DNA from: Leptolyngbya sp. SIOISBB
GTDB taxonomy: Bacteria > Cyanobacteriota > Cyanobacteriia > Phormidesmidales > Phormidesmidaceae
DNA: 64,000 nt
Assembly (NCBI GenBank): GCA_010671905.1
Contig: JAAHII010000001.1
Location: forward strand, 7,809,557-7,873,556
Direction of reading: 5' to 3'
Shown here: piece by piece, positions 11,701 to 18,193 of the stretch
Layout of the letters: each line of letters starts with the position of its first letter
Numbering within the stretch: position 1 is the stretch's first letter
Translations under genes and position numbers: made by a program
The notes under the pieces: generated by a model
What the model was told of the DNA's origin: nothing
The model's database searches: none
The model's input: only the letters and a program-made list of their open reading frames with translations

Positions 11701-13440
11701 GGTTAGGGTGTAGACCAGTTGTGTCGTGGGTGAGTCTGGGTCAAAAACGCTGAGGTCAGCAGTCGTAATGGCTTTGGTTAAACCATCAGCCGTATTAAGA
11801 CTCAGACCGTTATTGTTGACCAATGTCGGATCATCGTTGTTGGGGCGAATTTTGAGATCAACCGTTGTAGCGGTAGATCCGGGCGTTCCGGTCCCGCCAC
11901 CATCATCGGTGACGATGATGTCAAAGCTGTCTGGCGGGGGGTTGCCAAACCCCTGATCATTGCCATCGTGGCTGTAGGTCAAGTTCGCCAGATCAGCAGA
12001 ACTCAGGGTTTGTCCCTGCGTGACAGCATTACCGCTCAACTTTAAGACACCATCATTAGGCAGCGTAGAAATCTCAATCGTGTAATTCGCGGCTGTCTGA
12101 TCGGGGTCAGTGATGGCAATGCTGACGGCATAATCCGTTTGCCCTTCTAACAGGGTGTTGTCACCTATAGCCGTCGGCAACTGGTTAACCGGCTCAATGG
12201 TAATGGGAATCGTCGTCTCGGCAATGGTGCCGCCCGCCCCATCATCGACTGTGACGGTAAAGCTATCCTCGGTACCACCTGTTACTGTTGTTTGCGTACC
12301 ATCGTGAAAATATTCCAGCTGGTCAATCTGATCGTAAGAAAACGTCGATCCGGGGACGAGAAAATTGCCCTGGAATTTCAAAGTGCCTTTGGCTGTCAGG
12401 CTGGCAATTTTGACGATAATCTGGACATCTTGGTTATCAACATCAACGATGCCGAAATTGCTAACGGCGAAAGCCCCTTTGTCCCCTTCGGTAACGCTCA
12501 GACTCATCGGCGCGATCGTGGGCGTATCGTTGTCCGGCGTAACCCCTAGAACAATGGCGCTAGTAGCGGTTTGATCGCCATCGTTGACCGTAATGCTCAA
12601 GCTATCATCACCGCTGAAATCAGCGGCGGGGGTGTAGCTCATCCCATCCAGGGCGGCGTTGATATCCGCCAGCGTGCCTGAAAAACTGACAGCCTGGGTT
12701 TCATCCCCCGTTAAACCGGTGAGGTTCGCGATCGAGGCGAGTTTGAGGGTGCCTTGAGTGACCGCCAAGGTAACGGTTTGAATTTCACTCGTTTCGGGAT
12801 CATCAATCGTGATGCCCGTGATGGTCAGAGTCGTTTCTTCCGCTGTGGCGCGGTTGGTCGTCACCGCATCGGTAATGGTGGGAGGGCTGATCAACACGCC
12901 CGCATAGGCCGCGAGCACAGCAGAGCGAATAGGTCTGCCATAAGCAACGCGATCGGTGGAGTAATCTAGATCCCAATTACCACCCAGTGCTGCGTGACCG
13001 ACCAGAGTGGTAGAAGCAGCAATTTCAGCCCCAGTGAGGAGATGCAATTTCTCAATAAATTCGGCACCTGCATCACCTGCAGCGACGTTGCAACCATAGA
13101 GCAACAGTTGGGGAGAGGGGGCCGATAGCGCCGTTTTGGGACCAGAGAACCATTGTTTAAGAGACTCAGCGTAAGCCTTGATATTCCCTAAATTCAGCGG
13201 CGTATTACCCAGATACAAACATCCAGGTGAGCCATGGGTCAGAATATGGATTGCTTGAATGAGATCGGCTGAATAGTGTTGGTCAAGCGTATGGGTGATT
13301 TGCTCGACCCCGTCATTCGCAGCGTCGATGAGGTGCCATTGATAGTCAGGTCTGAGTCCTGTAATCAGATGTTGATAGCCGTGAACAGAACTATCAACAA
13401 ACAAAACTTTCATACCTGTAGAGAGTGCGTGTTGCGACAT
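2713..13440 (-). CDS. Giant DUF4347 / cadherin-like / RTX adhesin, 3575 aa
   Basis: Probable secreted, calcium-binding surface adhesin. Residues 10-165 match the DUF4347 domain at the N-terminus of many large cyanobacterial surface proteins (MKVLFVDSSVHGYQHL, ILTHGSPGCLYLG, LLYGCNVAAG). Residues about 185-2090 are tandem cadherin-like/CSPG-type modules, most joined by a V-N-D-A-P linker. Residues 2093-3068 are eight near-identical 122-residue VCBS-like modules. Residues about 3069-3225 are RTX nonapeptides (GGSGNDRITGDDGDD, GGAGADFLDGG), which bind calcium and normally go with type I secretion. About 3335-3575 are six 41-residue repeats of the form Y(L/I)xxxxDLxxAFG...HYxxxGxxEGR. There is no Sec signal peptide, as expected for type I export. 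The start at 13440 is the first ATG; Met10 (13413) is an alternative that fits the domain boundary better. No secretion genes lie nearby. Size and repeat content suggest a role in cell-cell or surface attachment, which is inferred. Confidence 0.93.
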   Translation of the reverse strand: MSQHALSTGMKVLFVDSSVHGYQHLITGLRPDYQWHLIDAANDGVEQITHTLDQHYSADLIQAIHILTHGSPGCLYLGNTPLNLGNIKAYAESLKQWFSGPKTALSAPSPQLLLYGCNVAAGDAGAEFIEKLHLLTGAEIAASTTLVGHAALGGNWDLDYSTDRVAYGRPIRSAVLAAYAGVLISPPTITDAVTTNRATAEETTLTITGITIDDPETSEIQTVTLAVTQGTLKLASIANLTGLTGDETQAVSFSGTLADINAALDGMSYTPAADFSGDDSLSITVNDGDQTATSAIVLGVTPDNDTPTIAPMSLSVTEGDKGAFAVSNFGIVDVDNQDVQIIVKIASLTAKGTLKFQGNFLVPGSTFSYDQIDQLEYFHDGTQTTVTGGTEDSFTVTVDDGAGGTIAETTIPITIEPVNQLPTAIGDNTLLEGQTDYAVSIAITDPDQTAANYTIEISTLPNDGVLKLSGNAVTQGQTLSSADLANLTYSHDGNDQGFGNPPPDSFDIIVTDDGGGTGTPGSTATTVDLKIRPNNDDPTLVNNNGLSLNTADGLTKAITTADLSVFDPDSPTTQLVYTLTAAPDPTIGKLEVFDGNAWVGIGTGASFSQDDLKDDRVRYAFHKDSNGDESFTDSFSFQVRDGEIREYPSVRDGGIWKTDGSELETLTFNINIDVPINGSGGSGGTQNPDVTGNSLPVTDINVGIAGVNEGSVATITNVLLRSTDTDNLPSEIIYTITSLPTSGSVELNGLALDLFGSFTQDDIDNNRVTFNHAGDEDFIDNFRFTVSDGKNVTFEETFTIDITPVNDAPEIAATEDSPFLKEADILIIDETYITLNDVDGSGEKSGQGFATPNTLENLTFKVTTLPLNGTLQVDQSDGNGFVTVTTDTVITKGQLNGGKLRYVHGGDEQFVDSFVVQANDNTTAVNNLSGEATINLRIASLNDDPIADSNQSLTVAEAGTGTIKGENGKTDGDPHLFYTDPDNSIIQRQYRIADATDYGTLFLNGQALSVGSVFTQADLDSDRITYTHDGTENYTDGFTFTVSDGGGAAVPGSYVINIDPANDAPELKVPAAQVFDTDTPLTFNSGNNNRITVTDTDLDAITVGETDVLRVTVDLQASGTTYIDSTLTLGSTTDLTVTGNHGVQGGTVTFEGTKDAVQAALDGLQVQVPEDEDRKLVLVVTVDDLNNGGPDPDPAPAGYTTTLTKTIALFTSNDNDAPEVAAPTAVTVTEDIAFGFTAGNKIQITDVDAFNSTTNTVTLQVTQGTVTVGNPSLITGGANNSSTVTLTGSLEDINAAIAGLSYKGNENFNGSDTLTITANDQGNTGLNNGASDPQEVIKTVAITLDPVNDAPSLAAPSTPQTITEASPKVFSTANNNAITIDDIADAPPFGTDNFTVTLTATNAADNLAYGTLIATTGTGATITGQGTASLTLAGTKAEINAALNGLSYTPSDYNSEVTVNLAVEVDDEANGGPGALTATQDITIQTSSINNAPIVTNPTDVVATEDQPFSFTGANQLAIDDPDDFGNPLTVTLSVGKGDLTLGITDGLTFDTGSNGSGAMTITGTEADLNAALASLTYQGNLNVNGADALSFRVDDLGNTGTGPAGIVDTTINIAVNPVNDAPTRNGGRRVEFDTNEDDIPSGTSVEDLFLNKFLDTADDVVDGSSANDFAGIAIFRNDANITAQGQWQWSSDGNIWNNLTGVANSAALVLPPTAKLRFLPNADFNGQPGDLRLRLIDTSQGGVTAGDTVDINTSGGTTQYSNSDNDLRLRTNVIAINDAPIATGASTLAAVDEDTTNPAGETVTNLFTARFNDDTDEVPDGSSAHDLAGVAVVGNAATTEGTWQYFNGSAWQAVGNPSDTNALLVSATDQFRFVPSANYNGPVPALTVHLIDTSAGAVTTGNTVDLSGAGATGDTTAYSSATVPLTSQVNPVNDAPTLNTLGGTVDFVENGTAVVLDGDASVNDPELDAINNWAGATLTLERAGGANNEDVFGNSGTLGTLTEGSTVSVAGTAIATVTANDNGKLTLTFNNNATGTLVTSALQQITYSNTSEAPPTSVSIEYTLNDGNTGTQGSGGALTATGSVTVDIEAVNDAPVATNDGPVDVTEDTVATGSVITGLGDDTDVDGDTLTVQSATVDINGDGNQQSLTIGTATNLTAPNGDPIGTLQLNGDGTFTFTPAANYTGPIPSVTYTITDGELTDEAVLSFNNVSPVNDAPVATNDGPVDVTEDSETTGSVITGLGDDSDVDGDTLTVESATVDINGDGNQQPLTIGSATALTDNNGDPIGTLQLNDDGTFSFTPAANYTGPIPSVTYTITDGELTDEAVLSFSNVSPVNDAPVATNDGPVDVTEDTETIGSVITGLGDDTDVDGDTLTVESATVDINGDGSQQPLTIGTATNLTATNGDPIGTLTLNQDGTFTFDPADNYTGPIPSVTYTITDGELTDEAVLSFNNVTPVNDAPVATNDGPVTVTEDTAATGSVITGLGDDSDVDGDTLTVESATVDINGDGTQQSLTIGSATALTDNNGDPIGTLQLNGDGTFSFDPADNYVGPVPSVTYTITDGELTDEAVLSFKTVSPVNDAPVATNDGPVTVTEDTETTGSVITGLGDDTDVDGDTLTVESATVDINGDGNQQPLTIGTATNLTAPNGNPIGTLQLNGDGTFSFDPADHYVGPIPSVTYTITDGELTDEAVLSFKTVSPVNDAPMATNDGPVAVTEDTETTGSVITGLGDDSDVDGDTLTVESATVDINGDGSQQPLTIGTATNLTATNGDPIGTLTLNQDGTFTFNPADNYTGPIPSVTYTITDGELTDEAVLSFSNVSPVNDAPVATNDGPVAVTEDTVATGSVITGLGDDSDVDGDTLTVESATVDINGDGSQQPLTIGTATALQGPNGDPIGTLQLNGDGTFSFTPAANYTGSVPAVTYTVTDGELTDEAILTFDDVSSVDDAPIATDDGPVAVTEDTPVSGSVITGLGNDTDGDGDTLTVTTATVDINGNGTPQPLTIGTPTDLANNNGDPIGTLQLKGDGTFTFTPATGYIGPVPAVTYTVSDGTLTDTATLSFSDVKASVGQGSGGADTIIGSDGDDVINGLSDNDYLDGGAGNDVINGGSERDIVIGGSGDDALNGGSDDDDMTAGVGNDVANGGSGNDRITGDDGDDLLNGGSGNDTLDGGNGTDVLQGSSGNDRLLGGAGADFLDGGRDNDILAGGVGDDTLIGGQGDDIFRFSAVSEFGDTIVDFEIVSDRLQFTNIPGLSSNTVQFRQQGLDTVVEATVNGIVTPVAILEDVNAFSLGSEHLIFGDAIPAGSPADNSITVPTTGATAGPSRPRTLTLAQADDYLASNIDLLQAFGYNLAAAQSHYAQLGFQENRSIDTFDEDLYLATNGDLIIAFGYDLEAATQHYIQNGYAEGRSTQGFNTEQYLASRPDLQAAFGDDLTAVTRHYIENTYAENRDPLLGFDGGAYIASYADLANAFGYDPQQGLQHYMAYGYAEGRQVAFEADDYIASHGDLIQALGTNFDAGTEHYIRLGMSEGRAIDTFDEVAYLNKYTDLQAAFGNDLQAATQHYITSGFFEGRTV
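4237..7164 (-). repeat. Eight tandem 366-bp (122-codon) coding repeats
   Basis: Within the giant adhesin the unit beginning N-D-A-P-V-A-T-N-D-G-P recurs eight times with an exact period of 366 bases and no length change. The six central copies are nearly identical at DNA level; the copy at the C-terminal end (4237-4602) is the most diverged. Variable segments recur out of order: the segment TNLTATNGDPIGTLTLNQDG is in copies 3 and 6, TALTDNNGDPIG in copies 2 and 4, and TNLTAPNG in copies 1 and 5. This is the pattern left by gene conversion or unequal crossing-over. Confidence 0.95.
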
Positions 13441-13469
13441 AACGATTACCGATTAAGTTGCTAGGACAA

Positions 13470-13640
13470 TTCAGAACTGCGATGGGAAAGGCTAAATCTG
13501 AAAAGTTCAGCGATGCCTTGAAATCTGCGAAAAGCAGGCATTGCTGACAGGGCGCGAATCACCTCTGAGGCCTCAGAGGTTCAGAAAGCGCGCATAATTG
13601 ACACACAAATTTGTTCTGAACAACGCACGTTCAGAAATTT
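13470..13640 (-). promoter_or_regulatory. Palindrome and GTTCAGAA motif cluster upstream of the giant adhesin
   Basis: Upstream of the adhesin start lies a perfect 20-bp palindrome at 13561-13580 (arms ACCTCTGAGG / CCTCAGAGGT). The octamer GTTCAGAA occurs at 13579-13586 and 13629-13636, and inverted (TTCTGAAC) at 13614-13621; the last two form an inverted repeat with a 7-base spacer. Related TTCAGAAC is at about 13474. These are good candidates for a regulator binding region; no regulator is identified. Confidence 0.5.
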
Positions 13641-14870
13641 GAATGCAACAAATTTATTTAGGGCAATCAATGAACTCGCGATCGCGCCAGAAAAGCTCTA
13701 CGATTTCTAAGGCAGCGAGCTATTGCCAATTTGAGTCATAAAACTCATAGATTGCACCTCGCGATTTCCAATTTGGCGTAAGCATTGTGAGCCGGTTATC
13801 TGGAAATCCAGAAGTATGAATACAGATAAGACTTGCTTTATCACCTCTAAAATAAGCAGCAGTCTTACGCTTTTAAATTACAGCTATTCGAAAACGGTTA
13901 CAACCACTACATAATCAATCTTACCTACATACCAATTAGGAGCATTCCGTATTTCTATGGGATCTAATTTGGCTAAAATGATGCACCCTTTCAGCCAAAT
14001 TAAGTTAACTATTTTGAGCAATAGATAGAATTTGGTCATCAAAAAATCCGAGGGAGGGGACCGTGACAGTAGCCCAACCCCCTGCCAGAGTAGTCCTTAG
14101 TTACGCGAGGCGATGACGCGCCCGACGATCATTGAAGTCTTCGAATTAAGTAATCTTAGGTATTGATTTAAAGATAGATATATACCTACAAGATCAGTAT
14201 ATCTACTGTTTTCAACGATTTTTATCTATGAAGATTCCGGTATTTTGCTCCGATTTCAATGGCTCCACAAGCGTGTTACCCAATTGCTGGCGAAGATCCC
14301 CGAAGTCAAACCTGATGACATGGATAGGAAAATCCCGCTGTCTGGGGGCATGGGTTTCAGTCTGGGAGACGTGGGGGCAGGAATCGAGTCTAGATAACAC
14401 CTGAAACTTGGCACGCTGCTAGTGGGCATTTAAGAGTTTTCGGCCACTCAATTGAATGCAATTGATCATTGCTGCAGTCTTGCCAGCAATGATTTGAGTT
14501 CCGTTTGCTGCTGACTTGGAGATAGATTCGGAGCATCAATTACTTGCTTGAGATGGCTTTTACTTTAGATGGGTATAGAGATGACCTAGGGAAGAGAAAA
14601 AACTGTCAAAATTGCAGACATTGGCTTTGGGTGAAACGACAAGATCCTGAGCAGAGCGTAAAGTCGTATTAGCCAACAGTCCAGAGATTTTACTGACGAA
14701 GCTATAAGGCTTGCTGGGCAATCATCCCAGCAACTGCCTACTAAATCAAAGTTGGCTTTCAGGCTGACATTGGTTTAAATATTTCTAGCAACGAAGGCTC
14801 GATATTACAAGCAATGTAAGGAGGAGATTTTTGTCCAGAGTATTGGAACAGGTGAGATTCCTTTGATTAA
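13641..14870. other. Gene-poor intergenic DNA
   Basis: No convincing gene is visible. Short open frames exist (for example 14212-14400 on the minus strand) but lack a ribosome binding site and recognisable composition. The region is A+T-richer than its surroundings and probably includes the adhesin's long upstream region and decayed sequence. Confidence 0.6.
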
Positions 14871-14879
14871 ATTTTATGA

Positions 14880-15010
14880 TTCATGTCACTCTAATCGATT
14901 TTTTTGAAAAATGAAAAATTATGAGGTGAGCCTTGAGAAACTCAAGGTAATTTTTCTCTGCTTGTCAATATTAAGTGACATGAAATTGACGACCTTAATT
15001 TCATGTCACT
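14880..15010. repeat. Three copies of TCATGTCACT in alternating orientation
   Basis: TCATGTCACT lies at 14881-14890 and 15001-15010 (both followed by CT) and inverted at 14974-14983. The inner pair forms a perfect 14-bp inverted repeat (14974-14987 with 14997-15010) around a 9-base spacer. The first and second copies would also pair, enclosing 83 bases that include the terminator-like hairpin at 14931. Mutually exclusive stems are therefore possible. The region could be a small non-coding RNA, a MITE remnant or an attenuator. Confidence 0.55.
14931..14958 (+). terminator. Terminator-like hairpin
   Basis: CCTTGAG, loop AAA and CTCAAGG (14931-14947) make a perfect 7-bp stem, followed at once by TAATTTTTCTCT. 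This is a rho-independent terminator pattern on the plus strand, although no gene ends just upstream. It could end a short non-coding transcript starting in the A+T-rich DNA before it. Confidence 0.5.
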
Positions 15011-15208
15011 CTGAAATTTGTTAGTATTGAGATGAGGATGTAGTTTATCCTCCTTTGACATAGATAAAAGTGGCAACGTCCCTGTGGGCAAGGCCAAACA
15101 AGGATCTAGCAAGAGTCGGCTATGTCAGGAAAATAGTGAAGGCTACAGACTCATAGAAACAAAGAGAAAGGTTCAGGAGGGAGCCATTGGAAAACCCAAT
15201 AAGCAGAG

Positions 15209-15257
15209 TTTGACGGGTGATGTTGGCGCGTAGCGGATCCCGTCAAATTTTATTTTT
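15209..15257 (+). terminator. Inverted repeat followed by T-run upstream of the 15.4-kb gene
   Basis: TTTGACGGG (15209-15217) and CCCGTCAAA (15239-15247) are exact inverted copies around a 21-base loop, followed by TTTTATTTTT. It resembles a terminator or leader attenuator and lies 130 bases upstream of the small gene at 15389. Confidence 0.5.
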
Positions 15258-15388
15258 AGGAGAACTATTTTCCGTTGGTAGACCCTTTGTAAGCTTGTTA
15301 TATTGAATATAGGGAGACCTTTTGTCTGCTTCAAGATAAAGGGATAAACTCTCAAGATAAGAACACTTCATTAATAGGAGGGGCTGCT

Positions 15389-15724
15389 ATGTCGTCTGTC
15401 CCTAAATCTCAAAAATGCCCGAAAAATGCGGTGCCTTCCCCCATCCCTGATCCGTGGAATACGCGGTCAGAAGAGCACACAGTGTCACGTCCAGAGAGTG
15501 TGGTTCTTGATCCGAGTCATGAGTTGACAGGGAGACCCGCCCGAACTGCCATGATGCCTCAGGGCGTTCCCAAAGCTTTGCGATTGCCAAAACACACTGG
15601 CCCCATTCGCAGTGCGATCGCGATTTTGCTAGAAGATGAACTCAAGCTAGCTGAGCCCGTAAATACGCCTCTGGGAGATCATATTCGGGATGCGATCGCC
15701 GTCCTGGAATTTGCCTCACCCTAG
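15389..15724 (+). CDS. Hypothetical protein, 111 aa
   Basis: I do not recognise this family. It has an excellent Shine-Dalgarno sequence (AGGAGGGG, 15376-15383) five bases before the ATG, which is why I accept it. The N-terminal two thirds are polar and proline-rich (PSPIPDPWNTRSEEH) and probably disordered. The last 40 residues hold two similar short amphipathic segments, IRSAIAILLEDELKLAEP and IRDAIAVLEFASP, that may be helices. There is no signal peptide or membrane segment. It stands alone, with hairpins on both sides, convergent with the hydrolase operon. Confidence 0.65.
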   Translation: MSSVPKSQKCPKNAVPSPIPDPWNTRSEEHTVSRPESVVLDPSHELTGRPARTAMMPQGVPKALRLPKHTGPIRSAIAILLEDELKLAEPVNTPLGDHIRDAIAVLEFASP

Positions 15725-15860
15725 GGGTTGTCATCCGGTCGTGGTTAAATCCTGATGCTGAAGGCGGTTCAGCCCCTAGCTAGGTTTATGGAGCGGGCGC
15801 GGTAATGCCTACACCGAAAGCGTTTTGGTTTTAATTGATGACGCGCCCTAAAAAACGCGA

Positions 15861-15907
15861 GAGACAGGAGTCAGATGTTGGTAAAACAAGATTCTGACTC
15901 CTGTCTT
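15861..15907. terminator. Strong hairpin between convergent genes
   Basis: GACAGGAGTCAGA (15863-15875) and TCTGACTCCTGTC (15893-15905) are exact inverted copies with a 17-base loop, and one more A-T pair extends the stem. It sits between the plus-strand gene ending at 15724 and the minus-strand gene ending at 15969, so it could terminate both. A TTTTTT run follows about 10 bases after the stem on the minus strand. Confidence 0.55.
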
Positions 15908-15968
15908 GGTTCCGTCAAGGTGCTTGTGAGGGACTGTCTCAGCTTCCGCCCCAACGGAGATGGCTGGC

Positions 15969-16634
15969 TCAAGGCAAGTATTTTTGAAACCACTTGCCAG
16001 CCAGTTGGGCAACGTGTTCTAACGTGCCTGGTTCCTCAAATAAATGAGTTGCCCCTGGTACGATCGCCAGTTGCTTTTCGGCAGCAAGGTATTGATAAGC
16101 CTGCCGATTTAGAGTGATGACCGGCTGATCATGTCCCCCCACGATCAGCAAGGTCGGGGCTTTAACACGGGTTAGCGCCGACCCCGCCAGATCCGGTCGA
16201 CCGCCTCTTGAAACCAGAGCGTGGACATCGTCCGGACGTGCGGCGGCAGCCATTAACGCGGCGGCGCTGCCGGTGCTCGCGCCAAAGTAGCCCAGGTTTA
16301 ACGCGCGAGTTTTAGGGTTTTGCCGTATCCAGTCAGTGGTTCCCACTAACCGGGTTGTGAGTAACCCAATATCAAACCGGAGATGTCGAGTTTGTTGGTC
16401 AATGCGGTCTTCTTCTGGGGTGAGCAAATCTAGCAGCAGCGTGGCGAATCCGGCTTGTTGCAAATCTTGGGCAACATAGCGATTGCGGGGGCTATGGCGA
16501 CTGCTACCGCTGCCGTGAGCAAACAGGACGATGCCCAGAGCCTCAACCGGTATTCCTAGATTGCCGGTCAGCTGCACTGAGCCCACCGGGATGGAAACCA
16601 AAGAGTGGTGATTCTGTGCGGATAACGTCTGCAT
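15969..16634 (-). CDS. Alpha/beta hydrolase (dienelactone-hydrolase-like), 221 aa
   Basis: Cytosolic alpha/beta hydrolase of the small dienelactone hydrolase-like group. The oxyanion-side segment is VLFAHGSGSSRHSPRNR (37-53), the nucleophile is Ser120 in GASTGSAA, the acid is Asp in VGGHDQPV and the histidine lies in PGATHLFEEPG near the C-terminus, so the triad looks complete. The start is the ATG at 16632-16634, preceded by GGAGG eight bases upstream; a longer open frame reaches 16754 but would overlap the gene before it. It follows the phosphoribosyltransferase gene by 16 bases and is surely co-transcribed. Pairs or fusions of these two families are widespread, but the substrate is unknown to me. 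Confidence 0.88.
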   Translation of the reverse strand: MQTLSAQNHHSLVSIPVGSVQLTGNLGIPVEALGIVLFAHGSGSSRHSPRNRYVAQDLQQAGFATLLLDLLTPEEDRIDQQTRHLRFDIGLLTTRLVGTTDWIRQNPKTRALNLGYFGASTGSAAALMAAAARPDDVHALVSRGGRPDLAGSALTRVKAPTLLIVGGHDQPVITLNRQAYQYLAAEKQLAIVPGATHLFEEPGTLEHVAQLAGKWFQKYLP

Positions 16635-16650
16635 AAGAATAACCTCCGTT

Positions 16651-17334
16651 TCAGATAGCAAAATGTAGGGCTGAACTAATGCGTGTGTGGTTGTGGGACT
16701 GCTGATCGAGGAGTTTACGCACCTCATCATCCGTGACTTGGGCAAAGTTTTCATACCAAAAACTCAGCGCATAAAAGGGAGTCGGCGTGGCCAGGCAAAT
16801 CACCTGGTCGGCTTCTTCGCTTAACGCGTGATGTGTTTCTAGCGGTGCCACGGGGGTGGCCACAATAATTTTCTGCGGGTGCTGCGCCTTGAGAACCGCG
16901 ATCGCAGCTCGCATGCTGGCTCCTGTGGCGATGCCATCATCGATGAGGATAATCGTTTGATCGCGAATTACCGGTTGAGAACGATCGCCGCGATACGCGC
17001 GATCGCGACGCCGTAATTCTCGCAATTCTTGGGCCGTGATGCGTTCCAAGGTTTCCTCAGAAATGTTGCGCCAACTCAGGATGTCGTCATTGAGGACCCG
17101 GATGCCCCCTGCGGCGATCGCGCCTAGCGCTAATTCTGGATGTCCGGGAACACCGAGCTTCCGGACCAGGCAAACATCCAAGGGCAGATTTAATGCCCGA
17201 GCGACTTTGTAAGCGACCGGCACCCCGCCTCGGGGTAGCCCCATCACTAGGACATTGGACTGGTTTTGATACGCTTTTAGCTGGGTTGCTAAGTGTCGTC
17301 CCGCTTCGGTGCGATCGCGAAATCGAGTCCCCAT
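16651..17334 (-). CDS. Phosphoribosyltransferase-family protein, 227 aa
   Basis: Type I phosphoribosyltransferase fold. The PRPP-binding motif is IILIDDGIATGASMRAA, with two acidic residues followed by the T-G-A-S loop. The N-terminal region has VMGLPRGGVPVA and VRKLGVPGHPELALGAIA, typical of the subfamily found beside or fused to dienelactone hydrolases. I place the start at the ATG at 17332-17334, which has GAGGT nine bases upstream; the open frame extends 11 codons further. Its base or nucleotide substrate cannot be read from the sequence. It is the first gene of a two-gene operon with the hydrolase. Confidence 0.88.
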   Translation of the reverse strand: MGTRFRDRTEAGRHLATQLKAYQNQSNVLVMGLPRGGVPVAYKVARALNLPLDVCLVRKLGVPGHPELALGAIAAGGIRVLNDDILSWRNISEETLERITAQELRELRRRDRAYRGDRSQPVIRDQTIILIDDGIATGASMRAAIAVLKAQHPQKIIVATPVAPLETHHALSEEADQVICLATPTPFYALSFWYENFAQVTDDEVRKLLDQQSHNHTRISSALHFAI

Positions 17335-17694
17335 CGTGATTACCTCATGGTTACCGCCTTGCCCCAACTGTAGGCAAACACTTTGAGGACTTTATGGGGA
17401 TCTGACCTCAACGCCAACTTTCGTCATAAGTTCCTCAAGGTATTTATTTATGCTGACGATGAGGCTAAGAGCTGATTGGCAAACTGTGGACAACCAGTCT
17501 CAACATCGCTTCCAGGAAGTCGTTGAAGGCTTGTAGACATCACTTGAACCCTCTTGCCTAAATTGATGAGAAGGTGCCTGGAGGTTGCCTTTGCCAGTTA
17601 GCTCTCCATCAGCGGTGCTGATGAACGATGCTACCAAGGTGTTGAGTCTCAATACTCATCGCGGGTTGAGTGAGCGCGTCGCGGAGTCGTTCCC
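17335..17694. other. Divergent promoter region
   Basis: This 360-bp gap separates the minus-strand phosphoribosyltransferase operon from the plus-strand membrane protein, so promoters for both should lie here. I see no clear palindrome or named operator. Confidence 0.4.
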
Positions 17695-18102
17695 ATGAAA
17701 AATTCTATGTGGTTGGCCAAAATTCTGCGCTACATCGCCCGCACGAGCTTGGTGATGGTGTCGGGTTTCTGGTTTGTGTTTGCGTTGCTATCCGGCGCTG
17801 AACGATTCGGTGGGGGGCTGCGGGGACTGATTAGAAACAGTCCCAATGCTTGGCCGTGGTTATGCCTCTTGGGGGTGGTTTATATCGCCTTTCGATGGGA
17901 ACTCATTGGCGGGCCATTGATTACGGTCTTGGGGGTCTTAACCATTGCTCATTTTGGCACCCTAGAATCCCTCCCGCTCTTTCTGACCCTATCGCTGCCA
18001 CTGATTATCATGGGCGGCTGCTTAACGCTCAGCGGATACCTTACCCAAACAGCCAACGCCCGTCGACGGCAGAAATTTCGTTCCATCAACGGTGAGCGCT
18101 GA
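17695..18102 (+). CDS. Small integral membrane protein, 135 aa
   Basis: Four hydrophobic segments are visible: about residues 15-35 (TSLVMVSGFWFVFALL), 52-68 (AWPWLCLLGVVYIAF), 72-88 (GPLITVLGVLTIAHFG) and 93-113 (LPLFLTLSLPLIIMGGCLTL), followed by a basic tail (NARRRQKFR) that is probably cytoplasmic. I do not assign a family with certainty; similar short four-helix proteins are widespread and uncharacterised. GGAG lies nine bases before the ATG. The next gene begins 92 bases downstream on the same strand. Confidence 0.7.
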   Translation: MKNSMWLAKILRYIARTSLVMVSGFWFVFALLSGAERFGGGLRGLIRNSPNAWPWLCLLGVVYIAFRWELIGGPLITVLGVLTIAHFGTLESLPLFLTLSLPLIIMGGCLTLSGYLTQTANARRRQKFRSINGER

Positions 18103-18193
18103 GCGGCCTTCATCATCTGCACGTGTCATGCGATGCCGATGGCCCATGAATTGCATTGCAGTAGGGCTCATCCTGCTCGAAGGGAGAAGGTTG

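Noticed and set aside
14212..14400. Minus-strand frame of 62 codons
   Set aside because: No ribosome binding site, no recognisable composition, and a similar open stretch exists on the opposite strand; not supported as a gene.
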